Of a DNA stretch of 64,000 nucleotides, positions 57,440 to 64,000 are shown in pieces (the stretch's first letter is position 1; each line of letters starts with the position of its first letter). The notes under the pieces are model-generated. The model was not told the DNA's origin. It ran no database searches and saw only the letters and a list, made by a program, of their open reading frames with translations. The translations under genes were made by a program, and so were the position numbers. Origin of the DNA: Lepidostoma basale (Eukaryota > Arthropoda > Insecta > Trichoptera > Lepidostomatidae); NCBI GenBank assembly GCA_022606425.2, contig JAHDVF020000060.1, positions 496,001 through 560,000 of the forward strand, given 5' to 3'.

Positions 57440-57840
57440 CATTTAACATTAAAACATATAAAATGCACCATGAAACTGGCAGAAGAAGGATGAGAGCAGA
57501 ATATATGTGATTATTTAGACGATGTATGATATTAATACGATATCTTCTTCTTCTTCAAGTGCCCCGTCGGGTCCCCCCAACGTTGGCGATCACCTCGGCG
57601 AACCTGTCCCTGTCCTGCGCATCTCGGAACAGCTCCTCCACACTTCGGATGCCGGTCCACTCCCTCACGTTTCGCAGCCAGGACATTTGTCTCCTTCGGG
57701 CCCTCGGCGATAGCAGGCAAGACACTGAGAGATCGCGTGAGGAACACCAGAAAGATATGTGAGGTAAAGGATATTATAAGATGGATATTATAAGATATTA
57801 TAAGTCATATGTTAATACGATATGACATTTTTAATACATA
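57440..57840. mobile_element. Mosaic: LINE-T, LINE-G and LINE-L pieces
   Basis: 57460-57530 (plus) holds KLAEEG*EQNIC-like LINE-T codons. 57541-57716 (minus) is a LINE-G end with VREWTGIRSVEELFRDAQDR and IAEVIANVGG. 57717-57800 (plus) is LINE-L AGKTLRDRVRNTRKICEVKD. Joints fall inside short shared words (CTCGGCGATAGC), suggesting template switching. Confidence 0.65.
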
Positions 57841-58010
57841 ACTAACTCACTAACTAACCATCATGCCGTCTCCCCGAAGGGTTAGGCAGAAAGAATGGAC
57901 TGCCACACTTTTTTTCCTGATATATTTCTCGCTTCATGAACGCGCGTTAATATTTCTGACTCCTCACGTGGCCGACATTAAATATTTGATTTATTTATTA
58001 TAAATCAAAT
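57841..58010 (-). mobile_element. LINE-Ta 3' fragment
   Basis: (AACT)n with one change, hairpin CCCTTCGGGG, deletion in the MTRCMNVEEARE codons, NVGHVRSQKY. Confidence 0.75.
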
Positions 58011-58500
58011 ACATTTAACTATTCTTTTTCTTTGTCCTTGTTGTAGACCTATGTAGTCTGTTCTCCAGAGTGTTGTTCGTCCTGTGAGGTAGATTCCCAG
58101 CTGTCCTTCAATCTTTTCGGAGGTCTTCCACGAGGACGAGTCCCATGAGGTTGATTATGCGACGCAATATAGGGGAGTCTGGTGGTGTCCATTCTTTGAA
58201 CATGCCCGTACCAGTCCATTTTTCGCTGTCTGCTCTATCTTATAATATCCTCAACCTCACATATCTCTCTTATTCTGGTGTTCCTCACGCGATATCTCAG
58301 TGTCTTGCCTGCTATCGTCCTCAGTGTCTTCATTTCCGAAGTCCTCAAAACTTGTTTAGTCCTTACTGTGTCTGCCATTGCTTGACAAGGATGATAAAAG
58401 ATGGAAGGACAGCTGGGAGTCTCCCTCACAGGAGGAGCAACACTCTGGAGAACAAACCACATAGGTCTACAAAAAGGAATAAGAAGAAGAAGAAGAACGG
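58011..58500. mobile_element. LINE-L, two pieces in opposite orientation
   Basis: 58015-58385 (minus) spans TVRTKQVLRTSEMKTLRTIA, GKTLRYRVRNTRIREICEVE and DIIR through the DWYGHVQRMDTTRLPYIAS block to GRPPKRLKDSWESTSQDEQ. 58386-58500 (plus) repeats KRWKDSWESPSQEEQHSGEQ and TT*VYKKE. They meet tail-to-head near 58385 and form an inverted repeat of about 100 bp. Confidence 0.75.
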
Positions 58501-58607
58501 CCTCGTGACGAGTCAGAGAAATTGACGCGCGTGCATGAAGCGAGAGAAATATATCAGGAAAGAAAAGTGTAGCAGACCATATTTTCTACCCACCCCTTCG
58601 GGGAGAC

Positions 58608-59172
58608 ACACACTAGATCCATTTGGCAAAAACGTGGACTTAGGGGTCGAACTCCGAATTTTGCCCTGATTTTTTTACATTAGGTCCTCTGTGTGATTCT
58701 AAACCACTTTTACATTTTAACTTTTTTTTATATAACTGCCAATTTCCAAGAATGATCATCGCGTTCCTTTACAAAAGAATGGAGTGATTTTAGCATATTT
58801 ATGCATCTAACAAAAAATCCTAAACCATTTTATACTCGTAACAATTAATTAAGATTTATAATGTCTGCTGCTTTTAAACGGGCAGAGATATGAAGTAGAT
58901 GTCGTAAAAAGTAATGTAGAAGATTATGCCCTCTATAATCCTTACTAAGTTTGGTTTTGACGTATCCACCTGATTCCGAAATAATTGCAAAAATCAGTTT
59001 TGCTTCATACAAAAAAACAACATTTTTTTTCTTGGAAATTAGCAGTTATATCAAAAAAAGTTATAAGATATAAGTGGTTTGGAATCACACAAATAACCTA
59101 ATTTTAAAAAATCAGGGCAAAATTCGGAGTTCGACCCCTATGTCCATGTTTTTGCCAAATGAATCCAGTGTG
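58608..59172. mobile_element. Foldback MITE
   Basis: Outer arms CACACTAGATCCATTTGGC and its inverse (with CTGGATTC) pair, then GGGGTCGAACTCCGAATTTT, GCCCTGATTTTTT, AGTGGTTTAGAATCACAC-type and TTCCAAGAA segments, about 150 bp per side. The inner 250 bp show no pairing. AGAC or GAGAC is duplicated at both ends. No transposase. The TSD length (4-5 bp) does not identify the superfamily. Confidence 0.75.
58843..58850 (-). other. TA-CGAG-TA octamer (reverse)
   Basis: TACTCGTA within the unpaired centre of the foldback MITE. Confidence 0.35.
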
Positions 59173-59205
59173 AGACGGCGTGATGGTTAGTTGGTTAGTT
59201 TTTTT

Positions 59206-59544
59206 TATGAAATAGTTTAGCGCAAGCGATATTTCTGTTAATAATATGTTTACAGGCTATTCCGTAATGTAAACGGCGTACAAAACAAACACTGTTTGAT
59301 GTAGAAACTTAGCTGTAATAAATTTTGCTTAGTTTTTATGGTCAACCAAAATACTTTTTATCTGCGCCAAATTGGGTCACGCGAAATTGACGAGAATTCC
59401 GCGATTACATCGCTTTTGGGCGGACGAAAACATTGTATTTGATAATAAAACGTTTAACCTGGTTGATATACCATGTTGCACGCACGAAGATATTAAAAAC
59501 AACGCGAAATCAGGTTAAACTAACAATTCTATCAAAAGCATGGC
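59206..59544. other. Unique stretch
   Basis: No recognised element. Confidence 0.4.
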
Positions 59545-59904
59545 ATGACCAAAACCATCTAACCATCACGCCGTTTCTCTGGAGGGGTAGGCAGAGGGGA
59601 TGGACCGCCATTCTTTCCACATGGCCAGCCCACCGTAGGCATTGAGACTTACAGAATCTCACTACTGTTTCCTGGTTAATCAGTACTTCAAGATCAAGGT
59701 TTCTTTTAATTCTGTAAGTCCCATCCTCCAGCGTGGGTCCGAAAATTCTGGCAAAAATAGTTATTTTTATTCCTGATGGTTTCCTGCGACAACGCCGACA
59801 TCAATTGTTCTTTGCTCTATCACACAGAACCAACCTGCCTTGGTGATGCATTTTGATTTTTTTTTACGCGAGTTTTTTTTAAATATTTAAACAGTTAGTA
59901 AATT
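59545..59904. mobile_element. LINE-T and LINE-Q scraps
   Basis: 59545-59625: WHDQN fused to ATCACGCCGTTTC, hairpin CCCC-UCCA-GAG (minus). 59785-59845: ACGCCGACATCAATTGTTC and AACCAACCTGCCTTGGTGATG, LINE-Q-like. The rest is unassigned. Confidence 0.45.
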
Positions 59905-60060
59905 AACTAACTAACTAACTAGCCATCATGCCATTTCCCCGGAGAGGCGCAGAGAGGATGGATCGCCACAATGGCCTGTCCTGGCATACCTCTCGGGCTT
60001 CCTCTACATTCATACATCGTACCATGCACGCACGTCGATTATTCCGACTTCGAATTTGGT
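59905..60060 (-). mobile_element. LINE-Tb 3' fragment
   Basis: (AACT)n, CATGCCATTTCCCC-GG-AGAGG (hairpin loop shortened), TGGCGATCCATCC, ARMVRCMNVEEAREVCQDRP codons, ending at NSKSE. Confidence 0.75.
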
Positions 60061-60249
60061 GGTTGTTAATAAATTATTTTAATAATATCAATTAATTTAT
60101 TGAAATGTTGCCAAAAACACACAATATGTCGCATAATCTATAATATAATAAGATAAAAATATTCATAATAATAAATAAATTATTATCAAGGACGCGACAT
60201 GTTTACTAAGTCGCATTAATTTCCCGGCTTTTGTCAACGCGCTATTACG

Positions 60250-60560
60250 GCAGAACACGCTTAGCTGAAATGCATCACAACATTATCGGATAAAAATTTA
60301 AGATCCGCGTTTTTTGTCAAAGTATCGAGGTTTTCCGTCGCGTGGGCACTGTTTTGCTTCGTGCCGCGTCTCGCAGGACCAGACGCCCGGTTTGACCTCT
60401 TTTCCCGCGCTGTGACGTCACTGCCCGTTTTTTTTCCCGCCATTATTTTGGTTATCCAATAACAGTGAATGTAGGTCATGATTTCGATTGGGTCCAGGGG
60501 CGGCGCAGGACTTTATTGGCAGGGCAATTCGACCGTCTTTGGCGGGGTACATTATTGTTG
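60250..60560 (-). promoter_or_regulatory. Candidate CpG-rich promoter and short ORF
   Basis: Contains a perfect cAMP-response palindrome TGACGTCA (60413-60420), two E2F-like TTTCCCGC sites (60400-60410 and 60429-60441, the latter reading GGCGGGAAA on the minus strand) and CCAAT (60456-60460). On the minus strand an ATG in good context (AATAATGGCGG, 60443) opens 60 codons, lysine-rich at the start (MAGKKTGSDVTAREKRSNRA). No repeat homology. The combination is typical of housekeeping promoters; host origin is inferred, not shown. Confidence 0.35.
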
Positions 60561-60754
60561 ATTCCTATTAAGATATGTTAAAAGGTTACTCTGTCGGCTT
60601 TGGATTTATTGTGCGTAAATATTTGGGTTATAGAAAACAGTTCATACCAGAAATATTTAGATATGAAAATAAAAATAAATCTCCTATTTTACCTTGTATC
60701 AAATACGTTTTTTATAAAAGTATTATTTTGAACTTATTACAATAGAAATAATAT
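60561..60754. other. Unique stretch
   Basis: No recognised element. Confidence 0.4.
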
Positions 60755-60945
60755 GACGACCTTTGAGGCAAAGTGGCAAGAGCTTCGACTTGTCCGAGTT
60801 CGATTCCCAGCGATGACAGTATGATTGTCACACTGTCTTTGAAAGACCAAATACAACAGAGTGTAGAATTCACGTGACAATAAAATGGCTATAGATTAGC
60901 TACCTATCACATGTCATAAGAATAAATATGATAGGTCAAAAAATG
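60755..60945 (+). mobile_element. SINE S2
   Basis: GACGACCTTTGAGGCAAAGTG, box B GAGTTCGATTCC, the body with an extra GAAAGACCAAATACAACAGA, and CTACCTATCACATGTCATAA. The same head variant (TTTGAGGCAAAGTGGC) is at 61434. Confidence 0.8.
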
Positions 60946-61071
60946 TACAGGGTTTTTCATTAAGAGCGCTCGAACTTTGAAATGAAATAAAATAACCTGT
61001 CTGAGTGATATTGCCATTTTTTTTAAATAGTGTTTAATTAATTTCAAAAGACATTCAATAAAATTATGTTC
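60946..61071. other. Unique spacer
   Basis: No recognised element. Confidence 0.35.
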
Positions 61072-61415
61072 TTCTTCTTCTTCTTCTTCTTCTTCTTGCA
61101 GACCTTTGGTCTGTTCCTGAAATCAGGCTGGGGAGGTTGACTCCCAACTATCTCTCCATCTCTTCGGCGGTCTTCCGGGGGGACGGCAGCTGGCAGGAAT
61201 CTGATGCGCCACAGCGTGTGGGATTCTGGTGGGATCCATCCTCTGCACGTGCGCATTCCAGTTTCTTCTGCGTTGTCTGTCCCATCTCACGACATCCTCC
61301 ACCTTGCAGATCTCGCGAATGGCCGTGTTCCTCACCCTATCTCGAATAGTCCTTCCTGCTATCATCCTCAGCGTCCTCATCTCTGCCACCCGTACTTTAG
61401 CCTTCGTTTGAACTG
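61072..61415 (-). mobile_element. LINE-L C-terminus, best copy
   Basis: 88 codons open: MAEMRTLRMIAGRTIRDRVR, NTAIREICKVEDVVRWDRQR, RRNWNAHVQRMDPTRIPHAV, HQIPASCRPPGRPPKRWRDS and WESTSPA, stop, then FQEQTKGLQ and (GAA)n at 61072-61097. Confidence 0.88.
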
Positions 61416-61429
61416 ATTACAATAGAAAG

Positions 61430-61508
61430 AATATGACGACCTTTGAGGCAAAGTGGCAAGAGCTTCGACTGCCACACTAAAGATCCCGAGTTCGATTACC
61501 GGCGATGA
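61430..61508 (+). mobile_element. SINE S2 head, truncated
   Basis: TGACGACCTTTGAGGCAAAG, box B GAGTTCGATTACC, GGCGATGACA, then the LINE-Q tail. The preceding ~20 bp (ATTACAATAGAAAGAATATG) are also shared with the copy at 60.74 kb, so the two are segmental duplicates rather than independent insertions. Confidence 0.75.
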
Positions 61509-63250
61509 CATCAAATCAATCAATCAATCAAATCAGTTTATTAACTCAAAAGACATTACAAACAGCAAAATGTTTAAGGCATCTATTGAGTACAGGTAAA
61601 ATATTATAAAAATATAACATAATACCAGGAACGCATTAGAGATGGTTCGACATTAGGAATACAATATGCTTTCTAAAGTGAAGAGTATTTGTCCAATATA
61701 CTTTCTAAAGTGAAGAATATTTTTCCCCTGAACGTACCTTCACTAATATGAAAGACGTCGATCTCCGAGGAGACCGCGTTTGGCAGACTAATTGCTCTTC
61801 CCACCGGTATCACCAGAGGCAGATTGGTTCTGGTGGCCGGTAGGTAAAACAATCTGTGCTGTCACTGTCGGAGAAATCTATCAGGGACAAAAATACCAAC
61901 ACCCTCTAGCACGGCCGAGTTCTCGAAATATCCCCTGATTAATATAAAGAAATGGGTAATGAGATGCCCATCTCTTCGAAGCTGTAAATAATTGGTTCCG
62001 AGCATTCCTAAAAGAAATGCCGTGGGATAGAGCCACGGATAACTACCATACTCCCTCATGTAGAGATACCTCAGATTTTTTTTCTGAACTCTCTGCAGCG
62101 TAACGGAATATCTCGCCTCGTGAGGACTCCATATCACAGAACCACTATCGAGTCTGCTACGAAACAACGCGTTGTATAGGACTCTGAGCACATTGGGATC
62201 ACTGAAAACTCTTCCGATCCGAATGATGAAGCCCAACATCCTTAGTGCAATGTCACAAATCCTCTCGTTATGTGCACGAAATGTGCACGAAATGAAGATA
62301 AAACAAAATTGATGATTGCTTCTAATACCACATATCCATACCCCCAGGTTTTCTCAGCTGCAAATTACAACTTTGAAATAATTAATTCATTTACATACTT
62401 AGGCTCAACAGTTACCAGTGATAATAACACCCGAGAAGAAATTGACAGAAGGATAATGGCAGCAAACCGATGTTACTACGCTCTCCAAAAACAGTTAAGA
62501 TCCAAATTACTGCGAAGAACCACAAAAACACTATTGTACAAGACCCTGATCAAACCAGTCCTCACATATGCCTCTGAAACCTGGGTGATGACAAAACACA
62601 CTGAAAGGTCCATCGCAGCATTTGAGAGAAGGGTTCTTAGGACAATATATGGCCCAGTGAGAGACCACAATGGTTGGCGTCGTCGATATAACCGAGAGCT
62701 ATATGATATCTATAAAGAGCCCGATGTGATCAGATCCATCAAAGTAGGGCGCTTGAGATGGGCTGGTCACATAATCAGAATGGACGACGACAACCCTACA
62801 AAACGCCTCACGCTCTCAGTACCACAGGGACGTAGAAGACCAGGAAGGCCCAAAATGCGATGGATGGACAGTGTCAACACGGATGCATCGGTGTTGCAAG
62901 TGAGAAATTGGAGAATGGGGGCATCAAACAGACAAGAATGGAGGAAGCTCCTGGATTCAGCCAAGGCCCACCCAGGGCTGTCGAGCTTAGGATGATGATG
63001 TGCACGAAAAGTCAGCCTACTCTCATAGATGATTCCGAGATCTTTCATCGTAGATACATGTGCTAGTTGCTGGTTGTTCATTGTGTATCTATGATACACA
63101 GTTCTCAATGCTCTAGTAATAGATAGCATAGCTCACTTAGAGACATTGAAGTCTGGTGGACCCCCAATTACATCTCATTCACCCATGTTTTTCCAATTGT
63201 CGAAGATCCCTTGCAAGTCAAAATCGATCTCTGGGGTTCGATATTGACCA
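61509..63250 (-). mobile_element. LINE-Q, longest copy, split by LINE-P
   Basis: Tail at 61509-61533, a 44-bp internal tandem duplication near 61690 (CAATATACTTTCTAAAGTGAAG). Codons upstream to NSAVLEGVGIFVPDRFLRQ, GMLGTNYLQLRRDGHLITHF, SVTLQRVQKKNLRYLYMREY, RVFSDPNVLRVLYNALFRSR and LDSGSVIWSPHEARYS. After LINE-P comes YESRLTFRA with VYHRYTMNNQQLAHVSTMKD and LGII, then the HVSMDLQDLQGIFDNWKN-like segment just after the reverse transcriptase. C-terminal motifs fit Jockey-type ORF2. Confidence 0.88.
62282..62998 (+). mobile_element. LINE-P insertion with 11-bp target duplication
   Basis: 241 codons open, the longest uninterrupted LINE frame after the 378-codon fusion: EDKTKLMIASNTTY, FEIINSFTYLGSTVTSDNNT, REEIDRRIMAANRCYYALQK, TLIKPVLTYASETWVMTKHT, RRVLRTIYGPVRDHNGWRRR, VGRLRWAGHIIRMDDDNPTK, RRRPGRPKMRWMDSVNTDAS and RQEWRKLLDSAKAHPGLSSL. 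Tail (GAT)n. TGTGCACGAAA occurs at 62271-62281, again at 62282-62292, and at 62999-63009. An uninterrupted frame suggests a recent insertion. Confidence 0.92.
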
Positions 63251-63261
63251 CTTTGGGAACC

Positions 63262-63320
63262 ACTAGGATAGAGTAATGTAGGGGTCCATTCTCTTTGCCT
63301 ACCCTTCCGGAGTGACATAC
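63262..63320 (+). mobile_element. LINE-T 3' scrap
   Basis: AGGATAGAGTAATGTAGGGG, TCCATTCTCTTTGCCTACCC and TTCCGGAGTGAC, a decayed 3' hairpin region of LINE-Tc. Confidence 0.55.
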
Positions 63321-63379
63321 TTTTCAATAAATACCACCCACCCTTCGCCCAGTTCGTTCCTGTTCCTGGAAATACAAAC

Positions 63380-63600
63380 AGATAGTACCATTTTAGTAAT
63401 AGATCCAGCGATCAATCTTAATCACCCGGCCGTCAGTCATCCTTTTCCCTCCCGATAATTGACACATCTCCGAGAGAGAGCGAGACGGACGAACGCGGCA
63501 CGAGAAAATTATCGCCACTGACCTATATAACAAATTTCGCGAATCACTTTCGCCTTTCTACTAAGCTTTGCGGCTCGCGGCATATAATAGTAAACCCATC
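63380..63600 (+). promoter_or_regulatory. Candidate core promoter
   Basis: CGAGAGAGAGCGAGACG (63471-63487) looks like a GAGA-factor site. TATATAA at 63524-63530 lies about 45 bp downstream, and GC-richer sequence with TTTCGCGAATC follows. No repeat homology up to the window end, so a host gene to the right is possible. The signal is weak on its own. Confidence 0.3.
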
Positions 63601-64000
63601 AAAAACTCATACTACTTCAATACAAATTTACATAAATATTTATTTAATATTGCATAAATAAAGAAGTTTAATCAAGTTCACTGTATAAAACCCCTGTAAC
63701 GCAGAATATTTCATAATTTGTTCAAAAGACTTTATTTTTTTCGCGTTTGAGCAACGCGAGTTTAAACCTTAAACTTTAGTCTGTGTTACATAATTCATAT
63801 TGCCTTCCCGACAGTTAAGGATGAGTTTAAACGTAACAAATTAGTTCGAAATTAGAACACGTATTTTTGACATGGCTTGATTTGTATTTGGAACGTGTAT
63901 TGTATGTGTGGGGAGTATTTTTATATTGGAAAGGTCAATGAGATGGTGTGGACACGTGTATATGTACTTGCAAAATAGACATTATTTTCAATTACTTGCT
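63601..64000. other. Unique AT-rich end of window
   Basis: No recognised element or ORF. Confidence 0.4.

Larger units (their letters stand above)
58501..59205 (+). mobile_element. LINE-Ta 3' end split by a foldback MITE
   Basis: 58501-58607 has codons R*VREIDARA and CCATATTTTCTACCCACCCC-UUCG-GGGAGAC. 59173-59205 supplies GGCGTGATGGTTAGTTGG. The insertion lies between the hairpin and the GGCGTGATGG box. Confidence 0.8.

Noticed and set aside
60195..60225. GACATGTTTACTAAGTCGC as another hammerhead
   Set aside because: It lacks the CUGANGA segment and a stem II; only the CAUGUC word matches.

Overview
This is a eukaryotic, AT-rich window that looks like arthropod and most likely insect DNA. 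It has no operons or ribosome-binding sites, but it holds dense interspersed non-LTR retrotransposon debris, tRNA-derived SINEs, a mariner element of typical insect type, foldback MITEs and Penelope-like repeats carrying hammerhead-ribozyme motifs. I cannot place the order. No complete host gene is visible. The window reads as a repeat graveyard with a few unique stretches that could hold host exons or promoters (about 5.23-5.42, 22.13-22.45, 60.25-60.56 and 63.38-63.60 kb).

Family names used below are mine. LINE-T is an RTE-like LINE with a C-terminal run of YLGSxF, GSLRWFGHMER and NRGRPRKTWHD, and a 3' end with a C(UNCG)G hairpin followed by a (TTAG)n tail (subfamilies Ta and Tb) or a (GTTT)n/(GTT)n tail (Tc). 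LINE-Q is a Jockey-like LINE (FVPDRxLRQRQHRLFYLP, RTNLPLVTPVGRAIRLLN) with a (TTTGA)n tail. LINE-F, G, H, I, J, K, L, M, N, O and P are other LINE C-terminal families, most with GAA- or GAT-rich tails. S1, S2 and S3 are tRNA-derived SINEs. NA1 is a roughly 620-bp non-autonomous element that has borrowed the LINE-T 3' end. X is an unclassified repeat of about 270 bp in four copies. HHR-A, B, C and D are repeats with hammerhead-like RNA motifs, probably Penelope-like (PLE) terminal repeats.

Layout: 0-3.2 kb holds the HHR-B palindromes, X, NA1, the best hammerhead (HHR-D) and an S2 SINE. From 3.7 to 20.5 kb there is a mosaic of LINE-T, F, G, H, I, J and Q fragments, ending in a 378-codon accidental fusion ORF. 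From 20.5 to 32.6 kb there are three HHR element types with LINEs nested inside them, plus a GC-rich candidate exon. From 32.7 to 49.7 kb there are many LINE-T copies, two reverse-transcriptase-domain remnants, a TTAA-flanked foldback, and NA1 and HHR-A copies. At 50.0-51.9 kb lies a palindrome of about 1.85 kb. At 52.5 kb there is a 247-bp AT microsatellite. At 53.7-55.0 kb lies a complete mariner with one visible nonsense codon. From 55 to 64 kb there is an LTR-like fragment, a foldback that splits a LINE-T 3' hairpin, a LINE nested in LINE-Q with clean target duplications, and two promoter-like unique regions.

Functionally, the window shows retroelements that share 3'-end recognition structures (LINE-T and NA1), self-cleaving-ribozyme repeats that act as landing sites for LINEs, and a recurrent TA-CGAG-TA octamer that behaves like an excision footprint of an unseen DNA transposon. 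Those RNA structures and the footprint are the observations most worth following up.
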